Source of the DNA: Clostridium uliginosum
GTDB taxonomy: Bacteria > Bacillota > Clostridia > Clostridiales > Clostridiaceae
Length of the DNA: 64,000 bases
Direction of reading: 5' to 3'
Assembly: GCF_900112485.1 (NCBI RefSeq)
Contig: NZ_FOMG01000019.1
Span: 1 to 64,000, forward strand
Positions 18,170-26,777 of the stretch are shown here, piece by piece. The position numbers were made by a program, and so were the translations under genes. The notes beneath the pieces were generated by a model, which was given only the letters and a program-made list of their open reading frames with translations, searched no databases and was not told where the DNA came from. How positions within the stretch are numbered: the first letter of the stretch is position 1; each line of letters begins with the position of its first letter.

Positions 18170-18522
18170 TTTTCATTTCCCCCTAAAAATTATATTTATT
18201 TTATGTATGTTGTGTATGTTGTTTCTAAATTTTAATATTCTAATTTTATTTTTACCTTGAACCTTATGTTTTGAATGTTTTGAACCTTTGTTTTTTCGTT
18301 TATTGAATGTTTTGTTTGTTTATGACTTTATATTACATCAATAGTTCATTTAATTCAAGCTTTTTTTGAATTATTTTAATATTTTTTATTATATTTGAAT
18401 TTTTTGAATGTTTGGATTGAACTTTATGATTATTTGCATTATAATAAGAATAACAAAGTAAGTAAAACTTCTTTAAATAATAAAATTAAATATAAAAATA
18501 TTAGGTAAAGGTGACGATAGAT
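18170..18522. promoter_or_regulatory. Divergent control region of the ula operon, with direct repeats
   Basis: It separates ulaG (minus) from its presumed DeoR-type regulator (plus). TTGAATGTTT occurs three times in the same orientation: 18271-18280, 18303-18312 and 18404-18413, each followed by TG or GG. DeoR proteins commonly bind several spaced direct repeats and loop DNA, so these are candidate operators. I did not find a convincing catabolite-repression (cre) site. Confidence 0.5.
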
Positions 18523-19335
18523 ATGAAAAAGACACAAAGCATAGTCTCTAAAAGGAGAGATAAAATTTTAGAATATTTAAAAACAAATGAAACAATTAGT
18601 ACTAACGAATTAGCAGAAAGATTGCAAATTTCTCCTCTTACCTTAAGAAGAGATTTGCAAGCATTAGATGAGGAAGGTTTAATAATAAGATATTATGGTG
18701 GCGCAAAATTATTAAATAATGCAGATACTGATATTGATAATAAAAATATCATTGAAGAAAAAGATATCAATTTAAAACGTAATCTCAAAAAAAATTGTAT
18801 TGCAAAATATGCCGCTGATTTAATACAAGATGGAGATACAATATTTATAAATTCAAGTTCCACAGCACTTTTAATATTAAAATATTTGGATTCTAAAAGA
18901 GTTAATGTTGTGACTAACAATGGTAAGGTACTTCAATCAACTATTGGTCCTAATATTGAATTAGTGTTAACTGGAGGGCAAGTTTATGAAAGAAAACAAT
19001 CTTTAGTTGGTGAATTTGCCACTTATATACTTTCTAAAATAACGGCTGATAAATGTTTCTTAGGGGTTAGTGGTATCGCTTCTGATTCTGGAATAAGTAC
19101 TTCAGTACTTCAAGAAACATTAATAAATCATGAAATGATAAATCGTTGTAGCGGTCCAGTATATATTTTATCTGATAGTTCAAAAGTAGGTAGACATCAC
19201 AATTTCTCTAGTGGAGATATAAATGAAATCACTCATCTTATTACTGATTGTGATATTGAACAAAAAGAAATTAAGAATTTTGAAGACAAAGGTATTAATG
19301 TAACAACTATAGACTATACAAAATCAATTGATTAG
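18523..19335 (+). CDS. DeoR-family regulator, presumed ula repressor
   Basis: 270 aa. The ATG at 18523 is chosen because AAAGGTG sits 9 bp before it; the upstream GTG at 18511 lies within that site. The N-terminal DeoR winged helix spans about 1-62 (RRDKILEYLKTNETISTNELAERL, split: RRDKILEYLKTNE, TISTNELAERLQIS; then TLRRDLQALDEEGLI). The C-terminal DeoR sensor domain carries FINSSSTALLI, TNNG and the LSDSSKVGRHH motif that binds sugar phosphates. It is divergent from ulaG, like UlaR in other bacteria, and probably represses the operon until a phosphorylated intermediate binds. Confidence 0.88.
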   Translation: MKKTQSIVSKRRDKILEYLKTNETISTNELAERLQISPLTLRRDLQALDEEGLIIRYYGGAKLLNNADTDIDNKNIIEEKDINLKRNLKKNCIAKYAADLIQDGDTIFINSSSTALLILKYLDSKRVNVVTNNGKVLQSTIGPNIELVLTGGQVYERKQSLVGEFATYILSKITADKCFLGVSGIASDSGISTSVLQETLINHEMINRCSGPVYILSDSSKVGRHHNFSSGDINEITHLITDCDIEQKEIKNFEDKGINVTTIDYTKSID

Positions 19336-19338
19336 TCC

Positions 19339-19425
19339 CAAAAAGAAATAGAATTTATACTTACGCAAGATGCATTAATAAATTTTTTATTAGAGTTTCA
19401 TCATTTTAGGGTGAAAAAGTGCTTC
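19339..19425. repeat. Terminator-associated palindrome (family 2), truncated copy
   Basis: AAAAAGAAATAG, TTACGCAAGATGCATTAA and AGAGTTTCATCATTTTAGGG match the left half of the full copy that follows at 19446. The right half is lost. It begins 4 bp after the regulator stop codon. Confidence 0.6.
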
Positions 19426-19445
19426 ATTTGCTTACAGTTCATCTC

Positions 19446-19803
19446 CAAAAAGAAATAGGGATAAGTCTTTTACTAAATATTGCATCAAAAAATTTCTTAT
19501 TAGAGTTTCATCATTTTAAAGGTGAAAAGTGTTACTGTCTGAGAGAATTTGTCTCGAGTTTAACACTTTTCAGTTTTGAAATGATAGACAACTCTTATAA
19601 GAAATTTTCTGCAATACGAAGTAAGGCACATTAAAATAAATAACAAGTCAGTATGCTGGTCTATTTTGCGTCATACTGCGTCGGTAAAGTCATCCCATAG
19701 CCTGCTATGAGATGACTTTATCTCCTTGTCTTACACAAAATATACGTCGTATCTTTGACTTGTTATTTTCTTTAATATGCCTAAATACTTATCCCTATTT
19801 CTT
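19446..19803. repeat. Family 2 palindrome interrupted by a family 1 element
   Basis: The left arm is AAAAAGAAATAGGGATAAG, the centre ACTGTCTGAGAGA...TCTCGAGTTTAACA, and the right arm TACTTATCCCTATTTCTT at 19786-19803. A complete AGGCACAT-family element (19623-19783) lies inside the right arm. Removing it rejoins GAAGTAA to ATACTTATCC and restores the palindrome. This gives the order of insertion. Confidence 0.8.
19623..19783. repeat. AGGCACAT-family element (family 1), long form, nested
   Basis: About 161 bp. The arms are AAGGCACATTAAAATAAATAA, CAAGTCAGTATGCTGGTC, TTTTGCGTCATACTGCGTC and their partners ACAAAATATACGTCGTATC, GACTTGTTATTTTC, AATATGCCT. The centre is a second hairpin, GTCATCCCATAGC/GCTATGAGATGAC. 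There is no ORF. Confidence 0.85.
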
Positions 19804-19830
19804 AAAAACACATCTATCTTTTGAATGTGC

Positions 19831-21120
19831 CTAAATTCCATAGAATTCTGTAAATGCTTTTATTGTGTATTCATTATCTTTTACTGCTGCTAATTCCCTT
19901 ACTGAATGCATACTAAGAAGTGGTGCACCCATATCTATTACTGGAATGTTTAATTTTGAAGCTGTTATTGGTCCTATTGTTGTTCCACCCTTTACATCTG
20001 ATCTATTTACAAATTCTTGACATGGAACTTCTGCTTTGTTACAAACTTCTTTAAATATTGAAGCTGCATAACTATCTGTTGAATAGCTTCCTGATGCTGC
20101 AATTTTTATTACTGGACCTTTTCCAAGCATTGGTCTACTTGTTGGATCATGTTTTTCAATATAATTTGGATGAAGTGCATGTGCTAAATCTGCTGAAATC
20201 ATCACTGAATTTGATAATGTTCTCTTAAAGTCTTCTCTATCTTTTCCTAAAGCTAATGTAATTCTTTCTAATATATTTTCTAATAATGAAGAATTTGCTC
20301 CTTGAGCTGTTAGACTTCCTATTTCTTCATTATCTAATGCAACTAATACTTTTGTCGCTTTAGTTTTATTGCTTTGCAAAAGTCCTTTTAGTCCTGCAAA
20401 AACCATCCAAAGGTCATCTAATCTGCCTGATGATATAAATTCCTCTTCCATACCAATTATTGATCCTTTTTCAAATTCATATAAAAACAAATCAAAATCT
20501 AAGATTTCTTTTTGCTCTACATTCAAACTTTGTGCTATTAATTTTATTAAATATCCATCTTTTTCTAATTTATCATTTGCCATTGTAAGTAGTGGTAATG
20601 TATCTTTTTGCTTGTTGTATTCATATCCTTCATTAATAGTTCTATTCATATGAATTGCTAAACTTGGTATTATTAAAACTGGCTTTTTTAAATCAACTAA
20701 TTCTACTCTTGGCTTTAATGGAGTTTTTCCTTTTAATGTAACTCTACCTGCAATTGATAATGGTCTATCAAACCATGTGCTAAGTATTGCTCCACCATAA
20801 ACTTCTGTGTTTAATTTTAAATAATGTCCTTCTACTTGCATTTCTGCTTTTGGCTTTATTCTAAATCCTGGTGAATCTGTATGAGCTCCTATTAATCTAA
20901 AGCCTTCTTCTTCTATGTTTCCATTACCTATTTCAAATGCTATTATTGCAGATTGATTTTTCATTACATAGTATTTGTTTCCTTGTTTTAAATCCCATTT
21001 ATCGCATTCCTTAACTTCCTGATATCCTTCTTTATCTAGAATATTCTTTACTTCGTAAGCTCCATGAAATGCACTTTTACTGTCATTTATAAAATCTAAT
21101 AATTCTGTTGTTATACTCAC
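19831..21120 (-). CDS. apeB: M18-family aminopeptidase
   Basis: 429 aa, typical for bacterial M18 enzymes. These dodecameric, cytosolic, two-metal aminopeptidases release N-terminal residues from peptides. The metal-site segments are IGAHTDSPGFRIKPK, DNEEIGSLTAQGA, the M18-typical MISADLAHALHPN, and GGTTIGPI...DMGAPLLSMHSVRE at the end. The start is GTG at 21120 with AGGGGGAAATCATT upstream. It is monocistronic. Family 1 and 2 repeats lie just beyond its stop and a family 3 palindrome just upstream. Confidence 0.93.
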   Translation of the reverse strand: MSITTELLDFINDSKSAFHGAYEVKNILDKEGYQEVKECDKWDLKQGNKYYVMKNQSAIIAFEIGNGNIEEEGFRLIGAHTDSPGFRIKPKAEMQVEGHYLKLNTEVYGGAILSTWFDRPLSIAGRVTLKGKTPLKPRVELVDLKKPVLIIPSLAIHMNRTINEGYEYNKQKDTLPLLTMANDKLEKDGYLIKLIAQSLNVEQKEILDFDLFLYEFEKGSIIGMEEEFISSGRLDDLWMVFAGLKGLLQSNKTKATKVLVALDNEEIGSLTAQGANSSLLENILERITLALGKDREDFKRTLSNSVMISADLAHALHPNYIEKHDPTSRPMLGKGPVIKIAASGSYSTDSYAASIFKEVCNKAEVPCQEFVNRSDVKGGTTIGPITASKLNIPVIDMGAPLLSMHSVRELAAVKDNEYTIKAFTEFYGI

Positions 21121-21445
21121 AATGATTTCCCCCTATTTTTTAATATATTGATTTATTTTAATTAAAAGTTGATATTGTAATATAAACTTCATCGTCCATG
21201 AGCTTTATATTACAATATCAACACTATACTAAACCATAGCGTAATATATTTCTTTTCTATAAGGCACATGAAAATAATATGTCTAACTACATTACTATTA
21301 CCTACTAAATAGTATCAAATTATACTGTTTTTATCAAATCTTCCTATTAAGTATTCTAAAAATAACAAGTCAATATTATAGTCTATTTTACAAATACTTT
21401 TTAGTGTATTAAACTATACTTATTGTGTATGATTGGAGTGATTTT
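21121..21445. other. Gene-free repeat-rich spacer
   Basis: It holds a family 3 palindrome (21163-21245) and fragments of a family 1 element (AAGGCACATGAAAATAATATG at about 21260; AAAATAACAAGTCAATATTA at about 21357). It must also contain the promoters of the two divergent genes. No convincing -35/-10 pair stands out. Confidence 0.5.
21163..21245. repeat. GTGTTGATATTGT-family palindrome (family 3), short form
   Basis: GTTGATATTGTAATATAAAC and TTTATATTACAATATCAAC flank a short loop, with outer TACTAAACCATAGCG. The near-perfect 20-bp arms make a strong hairpin in the leader of the M18 gene. Confidence 0.75.
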
Positions 21446-22621
21446 ATGTTTTGTGAATTTCTAGTTAATACGTTTATTAAAGATAATTCTAATATAAAAG
21501 ACGATAAGGTTAGAAATTCTTATGGAATTCTTGGTGGAGTTATTGGAATTCTTATAAATGTAATTCTTTTTTCAATTAAACTTTCTGTTGGATTTTTTGC
21601 ATCAAGTATTGCTATCATTGTAGATGCTTTTAACAATTTATCTGATGCTGCATCTTCTTTTATTACGATTTTAGGCTTTAAACTTGCAAGCAAACCTGCC
21701 GATAAGGAACATCCTTTTGGACATGGACGAATTGAATATTTTTCAGCTTTAATTGTAGCTTTTATGGTTATGCTGGTTGGACTTCAATTTATTAAATCTT
21801 CAATTACAAGAATTATGAATCCTGAAATAGTTAGATTTGAGGTTATTCCTTTCATCTTACTTTTAGTTTCTATTTTTCTTAAAATTTGGCTTTCAACATT
21901 TAATAAATTCGTAGGCAATAGAATTGATTCAGCTGCTTTAAAAGCTGCTGCTGTAGATGCTTTAGGCGATGTATTTACTTCTAGTTGTGTTGCTATATCA
22001 TTCTTTGCATCAATGTTTACTTCTGTCCCAATAGATGGTTTCATTGGACTTATAGTTGCAGGATTTATTGTTTATTCAGGTTTTTCTTTAATTAAAGATA
22101 CTCTAAATCCTCTTTTAGGAGAAGCTCCTGATCCTAAACTTGTTAATGAAATTATTGATAAAGTCTTATCTTATAAAAATATCGTAGGTGTACATGATTT
22201 GATAGTTCATAATTATGGTCCTGGCAAATGTATGTCTTCTATTCACGCTGAAATACCATCTAATATTGATATAATGAAAATACATGAAATTATAGATAAA
22301 GCAGAAAGGGAAATTTCAGAAGAACTTAAAATTTACTTAGTAATCCATATGGATCCAATATGCATTATTGAAGGTGAAGTCAAAGAAGCTCATGATGAAA
22401 TCTTAGAGCTTATAGAAGAATATGAATATATCGACTCTATTCATGACTTTAGAATAGTTGGTGAAGGACAAGTTAAGAATCTTATCTTTGATATTGTTCT
22501 TAATTCTTCTCTTAAAGAAACATTAACTGATGAAGAAGTTATTAATAAAGTAACATCCAGAGTTAAATTACTACACCCTAAATATAACTGCGTAATAACT
22601 TTAGATAAACACTTCCTTTAA
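21446..22621 (+). CDS. Cation diffusion facilitator (CDF) transporter
   Basis: 391 aa. The ATG at 21446 is preceded by GGAGTGAT; the upstream GTG at 21425 is rejected. There are six membrane helices between about residues 25 and 220. The two metal-site motifs are DAFNNLSDAASS in TM2 and DALGDVFTSS in TM5, with HPFGHGR between. A cytosolic CDF C-terminal domain follows, and then a further tandem domain of similar size (about 310-391) that most CDF proteins of about 300 aa lack. It exports divalent metal (Zn, Fe, Mn or Co not distinguishable) by proton antiport. Confidence 0.92.
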   Translation: MFCEFLVNTFIKDNSNIKDDKVRNSYGILGGVIGILINVILFSIKLSVGFFASSIAIIVDAFNNLSDAASSFITILGFKLASKPADKEHPFGHGRIEYFSALIVAFMVMLVGLQFIKSSITRIMNPEIVRFEVIPFILLLVSIFLKIWLSTFNKFVGNRIDSAALKAAAVDALGDVFTSSCVAISFFASMFTSVPIDGFIGLIVAGFIVYSGFSLIKDTLNPLLGEAPDPKLVNEIIDKVLSYKNIVGVHDLIVHNYGPGKCMSSIHAEIPSNIDIMKIHEIIDKAEREISEELKIYLVIHMDPICIIEGEVKEAHDEILELIEEYEYIDSIHDFRIVGEGQVKNLIFDIVLNSSLKETLTDEEVINKVTSRVKLLHPKYNCVITLDKHFL

Positions 22622-22747
22622 CTTAGTAATTTAAAAGAAATAACTCTAAATGCTAAAATCAGCTATTTTAAGGCATATGAAATAAACCTAAAGCATAACT
22701 TTATCTTAGCACTAATTACCTATTATTAAAAATTAGGGGGAATAATA

Positions 22748-23614
22748 ATGAAATGTCCACATTGTGGAAAAGATTTAGGAATTACTAATAACAATACTTA
22801 TGAAAATGATAATAGTTACAACAAAAATACTAATAATATAAATGATAAAATTGACTACAATAAACATCCAAACTTAAATAAAAGTACTAATCAATATAAT
22901 TACTCTTTTAATGAAAATAATATTGATATAACAGATGAAGAATTCATTGCTTTTGTTGGAGATAAAAAAAAGGACTATTACTTAGAAAAATTCAACATAT
23001 TTAAGACTGATAATAAATTTGGTTCTTGGAATTGGCCAGCTTTTTTATTTTCTAGTTGTTGGTTATTATATAGAAAAATGTATCTTCCTGGTATACTATT
23101 ACTCTGTTTAAAAATATTTATTGCCATGTTGTTACCTTTCTTTTTAGGTATTGTAAGTTTTATTGTATCTATTTTAATGGGTATATTCGGAAATAATCTT
23201 TATATTAGGCATGTAAATAAAAGAATTAAAAAGATTAAAAATAATTCTTATAATATAAAAAGAGAATATTATTTTAGACATATTCGTTTTAAAGGTGAAA
23301 CTAATATAGTAGCAGCTTTTATTTCTGCATTTATTTATTTAATAATTATGCTATTATTAATGACTTTCACAATTGCAAAGTATTCTAATTATTATAACCA
23401 TTCATCAAAACATTACTATAATAATAATAACAACAATAATAATAACAATAATAATAATAATAATAATAATAATAGATATGATAATCATTCATCTAATGAT
23501 GATAAGTTTAATGAATTCGATGATAACTACGATAATGACTCTGATAATGATGATTCTGATGAACTTTACAATAAATATGATGTTCCAATAGATTCGCCAA
23601 TACATAATTACTAA
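22748..23614 (+). CDS. Zinc-ribbon, DUF2628-like membrane protein with poly-Asn tail
   Basis: 288 aa. An N-terminal half zinc ribbon (MKCPHCGKDLG) has only one CxxC pair. An Asn/Lys-rich linker is followed by a DUF2628-like membrane region: FGSWNWPAFLFSSCWLLYRKMY and two or three hydrophobic helices at about 95-150 and 185-210. The C-terminal tail has a run of about 18 Asn encoded by AAT/AAC trinucleotides (about 23418-23475), then an Asp/Asn/Ser-rich acidic end. The ATG follows TTAGGGGGAATAATA. Function unknown. The homopolymer is prone to replication slippage, so its length may vary between isolates. Confidence 0.75.
   Translation: MKCPHCGKDLGITNNNTYENDNSYNKNTNNINDKIDYNKHPNLNKSTNQYNYSFNENNIDITDEEFIAFVGDKKKDYYLEKFNIFKTDNKFGSWNWPAFLFSSCWLLYRKMYLPGILLLCLKIFIAMLLPFFLGIVSFIVSILMGIFGNNLYIRHVNKRIKKIKNNSYNIKREYYFRHIRFKGETNIVAAFISAFIYLIIMLLLMTFTIAKYSNYYNHSSKHYYNNNNNNNNNNNNNNNNNNRYDNHSSNDDKFNEFDDNYDNDSDNDDSDELYNKYDVPIDSPIHNY
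23418..23475 (+). repeat. Trinucleotide microsatellite (AAT/AAC), poly-Asn
   Basis: About 19 consecutive AAT or AAC units in frame. It encodes the Asn run near the C-terminus of the protein at 22748-23614. Confidence 0.95.
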
Positions 23615-23623
23615 AAATTTTTA

Positions 23624-23671
23624 AAAAATACCATCTTAGAGAGAAGTTTACCTCTGAGGTGGTATTTCTTT
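23624..23671 (+). terminator. Intrinsic terminator
   Basis: AATACCATCTTAGAGAG, loop, CCTCTGAGGTGGTATT, then TCTTTG. It lies 10 bp after the gene ending at 23614. Confidence 0.8.
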
Positions 23672-23713
23672 GTATTAATTACGCTATGTTTTAGAAAAGT
23701 GTTTATATTATTA

Positions 23714-23777
23714 TATAATAGACCAGTATGTTCGTCTATTTTGCATCTTTGGTCTATTATTTTTTTTCATGTGCCTT
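23714..23777. repeat. AGGCACAT-family palindrome (family 1)
   Basis: ATAATAGACCAGTATGTTCG...GGTCTATTATTTTTTTTCATG, end GTGCCTTA. Its left end is fused to a family 3 end, so one element has probably inserted into or deleted against the other. Confidence 0.65.
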
Positions 23778-23957
23778 ATACTTTATTAAAATGTAACAAA
23801 TGTACATAATGTAAATATTATATATTATATAGTCATTTTTATATTTGGTGGAGTTGTGTAGATATCCATTTACGATTAGAAGAACTTATCTACGGTATAG
23901 TGCCTATTATCACACACTTTTTATAAGATATGAGTATTACAACTAATAAACATCAGA

Positions 23958-24186
23958 TAAGGCACAATCAAAAAAATAACAAGTACATTTGCCAGCCTAT
24001 TTCCCATCATAGGAAGCTCGATTCGCATACGCTCACTGAGTAAGCGATTTACACAAAATCATAGATTTTGGTTCTCTGCTCATCGGCAAATTGAACTAAT
24101 AGGCCTGCTATGAGAGCAATTCATCTCCTTGCCTGATGAAAAATATCCATTGCAACTTTGGACTTGTTATTTATTTTCATGTGCTA
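23958..24186. repeat. AGGCACAT-family element (family 1), longest variant with GC-richer core
   Basis: Ends AAGGCACAATCAAAAAAATAA and GGACTTGTTATTTATTTTCA. The core differs from other long copies. It holds the hairpins CGATTCGCATACGC/GAGTAAGCGA, AAAATCATAGATTTTG and CCTGCTATGAGAGCAATTC. It lies in the leader of the haloperoxidase gene. Confidence 0.7.
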
Positions 24187-24212
24187 AATTATTTATAAAA
24201 GGAGATTTGATT

Positions 24213-25019
24213 ATGTGTGAAAATTTTAATCTTTTAGATAATTGTACTTTACAAAGTTTTAATAAATGGTCACAAATTCCTTATCCTGAACAAACTAAAG
24301 TCTATCATGGAATTGATCCAACAGCAGGTTCTTGGCCTTTATATTATTTTAAAAATCAAGGTAATGGAGTATTTACAACTCTTGATGGATCACCTATTTC
24401 ATGGGAAATCATGAATCCAAGTAATGTGAATTTCATAGAAGAGCTTAAAGAGGTTCAGTATGTACAAGCTCATATAACAGAAGAACAAATTAAGATAGCT
24501 AAATATTGGGGAAATGGAGTACCATTAAATCAAATTATACCAATTGCACTTCAATTAATAAACACTTATAAAATAACTCCACCTAAATCGGCTAGAATAC
24601 TATCATCTGTTGGAAATACCCTTAATGATGCATTTATATTAACTTGGTACTTTAAATATTTATGGGATTATCCAAGACCTTGTCAATTAGATAGAAGCCT
24701 AAACACAATATTAGCCACTCCTCAATTTCCAACTTATCCCTCTGGTCATTCAGTAGTATCATCTGCCTCAGCAGTAATTTTATCGTATTACTTTCCAAAA
24801 GAAAAAAGTAAGCTTTATGCCTTAGCACAAGAAGCTTCAATTTCACGACTTTACGGTGGAATACACTTTAGATCAGATTTATCACAAGGAATAAGACTTG
24901 GAAAACAAATAGGAAGACTTGTAGTTACAGAACTCAAAAAAGAAGCTGACAAAGATGGAGTAATGGTAGATGTACCAAGATTAGATTTTTTAGATGCACC
25001 TATAATTCCTAAATACTAA
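24213..25019 (+). CDS. Vanadium-dependent haloperoxidase / PAP2-superfamily protein
   Basis: 268 aa. The ATG at 24213 follows AAAGGAG; the longer upstream frame runs into the repeat and is rejected. There is no signal peptide. The phosphate/vanadate-binding signature of the superfamily is visible in order: KYLWDYPRPCQLDRS (K and R ligands), PSGHSVVSSASAV, and RLYGGIHFRSD. Members are either vanadate haloperoxidases or acid phosphatases, and sequence alone does not separate these. It is monocistronic with its own terminator at 25041-25073. Confidence 0.85.
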   Translation: MCENFNLLDNCTLQSFNKWSQIPYPEQTKVYHGIDPTAGSWPLYYFKNQGNGVFTTLDGSPISWEIMNPSNVNFIEELKEVQYVQAHITEEQIKIAKYWGNGVPLNQIIPIALQLINTYKITPPKSARILSSVGNTLNDAFILTWYFKYLWDYPRPCQLDRSLNTILATPQFPTYPSGHSVVSSASAVILSYYFPKEKSKLYALAQEASISRLYGGIHFRSDLSQGIRLGKQIGRLVVTELKKEADKDGVMVDVPRLDFLDAPIIPKY

Positions 25020-25040
25020 ATACTCCTCTACAAGTTATTA

Positions 25041-25073
25041 AAAGAAGGGGGATATTTCATATCTTCCCCCTTT
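25041..25073 (+). terminator. Intrinsic terminator
   Basis: AAAGAAGGGGGATAT-TTC-ATATCTTCCCCCTTT, 22 bp after the haloperoxidase stop codon. Confidence 0.9.
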
Positions 25074-25089
25074 CACCTATAGCTCATAT

Positions 25090-25284
25090 AAAAAGAAATA
25101 GGGATATGCATTTACTTAGTATTTCAGAAAATTTCTTGAAGAGTTGTCTATCATTTCAAAACTAAAAAGTGTTAAACTCGAGATAAATCTCTCAGACAGT
25201 AACACTTTTCACCTTTGAAATGATGAAACTCTAACAAGAAATTTTTTAATGAAATACTAAGTAAAAGGCATATCCCTATTTCTT
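25090..25284. repeat. Terminator-associated palindrome (family 2), intact
   Basis: Outer arms AAAAAGAAATAGGGATATGC and GCATATCCCTATTTCTT, inner TTACTTAGTATTTCA/TGAAATACTAAGTAA, centre TCGAGATAAATCTCTCAGACAGT. It ends 11 bp from the stop of the minus-strand ABC ATPase gene and would terminate it. On the other side the haloperoxidase has its own terminator. Confidence 0.85.
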
Positions 25285-25294
25285 GTCTAAAGGC

Positions 25295-26017
25295 TTATAA
25301 TACTTTAGACAAGAAATCTATTGTTCTTGGATTCTTAGGATTTTTGAATACTTCTTCTGGAGTACCTTCTTCTACTATGTTTCCTCCATCCATAAATAGT
25401 ATTCTATCTCCAACTTCTCTTGCAAATCCCATTTCGTGAGTAACAACTACCATTGTCATTCCTTCTTTTGCAAGGTCTTTCATAACATTTAACACTTCTC
25501 CAACCATTTCTGGATCTAGAGCTGAAGTTGGTTCATCAAATAACATAACATCCGGTTCCATCGCTAATGCTCTTGCTATTGCTATTCTTTGTTTTTGTCC
25601 ACCTGATAATGATGATGGATATGCATCTGCTTTATCCTTTAAGCCTACCTTATCTAATAACTCCATAGCTTTCTTATTAGCATCTTCATTTGAGATTCCC
25701 TTTACTTTTACAGGTGCTAAAATTATGTTTTGTAATACTGTTTTGTGTGGGAATAAGTTAAATTGTTGAAATACCATACCCATTTTTTCTCTCATTGTAT
25801 TTATGTTTGTATCTTTTGAAGTTATATCTTTTCCTTCAAATTCAATAACACCTGAAGTTGGTTCTTCTAGTAAATTAAGACATCTTAAAAATGTACTTTT
25901 ACCTGAACCTGAAGGTCCAATTACTACAACAACCTCGCCTTTTTCTGTGTGATGATTAATTCCTTTTAATACTTGATTTTTTCCAAAACTTTTGTGTAAA
26001 TCTTTAACGTATATCAC
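25295..26017 (-). CDS. Polar amino-acid ABC transporter, ATP-binding protein
   Basis: 240 aa, GlnQ/ArtP-like. Walker [10 protein letters not shown] is at about residues 32-40, the Q-loop is in [15 protein letters not shown], the ABC signature is SLSGGQKQR, Walker B is VMLFDEP and the switch His is in VVTHEMGF. The GTG start at 26017 overlaps the permease gene by 14 bp, so translation is coupled. It drives uptake with the permease and lipoprotein upstream. The amino acid cannot be told; glutamine, arginine and cystine carriers all look alike here. Confidence 0.95.
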   Translation of the reverse strand: MIYVKDLHKSFGKNQVLKGINHHTEKGEVVVVIGPSGSGKSTFLRCLNLLEEPTSGVIEFEGKDITSKDTNINTMREKMGMVFQQFNLFPHKTVLQNIILAPVKVKGISNEDANKKAMELLDKVGLKDKADAYPSSLSGGQKQRIAIARALAMEPDVMLFDEPTSALDPEMVGEVLNVMKDLAKEGMTMVVVTHEMGFAREVGDRILFMDGGNIVEEGTPEEVFKNPKNPRTIDFLSKVL

Positions 26018-26663
26018 TTATCTTTAGTCTCCTCTCTACATGTCCTAATATTCTTGTTAGTGTGAAAGTTATTACAAAATAAATAACAGCGGCTACCAAT
26101 ACTGGTTCTAAACCTAAAGCTGTATTTCCTCTTACTATTCCTGCATTGTACATAAGTTCCGCAACTCCAATAACTGAAACCATTGATGATTCTTTAATTA
26201 CTGAAATAAATTCATTTCCAAGTGCGGGTAGAATATTTTTAAATGCTTGAGGTATTACAATGTAAGTCATTGATAACTTTTGACTCATTCCTAAACTTCT
26301 TGCAGCTTCCATTTGACCATTATCAACTGCATCAATTCCAGCTCTAATTATTTCAGAAACATATGCTGATGAATTTAATGCTAATGCAAATGCACCTACA
26401 ATCATGTCAGGAAGGTCTATCCCTATTAATCTAGGTAATCCTATATAAATTATATATATTTGAACTAAAAGTGGAGTGCCCCTTACAAATTCCACATAAG
26501 CTGCTGATATAAAACTTATTGGTTTGAACTTTGAACGTCTTAAAAGGGTTAAACAAAGCCCCATAATTGTTCCAAATAATACTGCAAAAAATGCTAGTAC
26601 TATTGTTATCTCTGCGCCCCTTAAATAATATTCATAGTATTTTCCTAAAAATGTAAAATTCAA
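26004..26663 (-). CDS. Polar amino-acid ABC transporter, permease
   Basis: 219 aa. HisM/GlnP-type permease with an N-terminal membrane helix ([18 protein letters not shown]), about five TM segments and the ATPase-contact EAA loop visible in [11 protein letters not shown]. The start is TTG at 26663 with a strong TAGGAGGAACGAAAT site; no in-frame ATG lies nearby. A small hairpin (26728-26748) between this gene and the lipoprotein gene may lower its expression relative to the binding protein. Confidence 0.93.
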   Translation of the reverse strand: MNFTFLGKYYEYYLRGAEITIVLAFFAVLFGTIMGLCLTLLRRSKFKPISFISAAYVEFVRGTPLLVQIYIIYIGLPRLIGIDLPDMIVGAFALALNSSAYVSEIIRAGIDAVDNGQMEAARSLGMSQKLSMTYIVIPQAFKNILPALGNEFISVIKESSMVSVIGVAELMYNAGIVRGNTALGLEPVLVAAVIYFVITFTLTRILGHVERRLKISDIR

Positions 26664-26727
26664 ATTTCGTTCCTCCTAGTCATTTCCTTAATATGCAACT
26701 TAGATATATATTAGATTAGGCATCTTC

Positions 26728-26748
26728 AAAAACTCCCTAAGGGGTTTT
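26728..26748 (-). terminator. Weak hairpin between binding protein and permease genes
   Basis: AAAACCCCTTAGGGAGTTTT on the minus strand: a short stem with a T-run. It is consistent with partial termination after the abundant binding protein. The adjacent AGGCATCTTCAAA is a family 1 end. Confidence 0.5.
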
Positions 26749-26777
26749 ATCCTCCATTATTAGTTATTAATTACTAA

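Larger units (their letters stand above)
23672..24212. other. Gene-free spacer made largely of repeats
   Basis: It holds a family 3 end (ACGCTATGTTTTAGAAAAGTG at about 23681) running into a family 1 element (23714-23777), then an AT-rich stretch. A 229-bp family 1 element (23958-24186) ends 27 bp before the haloperoxidase start codon. No coding potential is seen. Confidence 0.55.
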
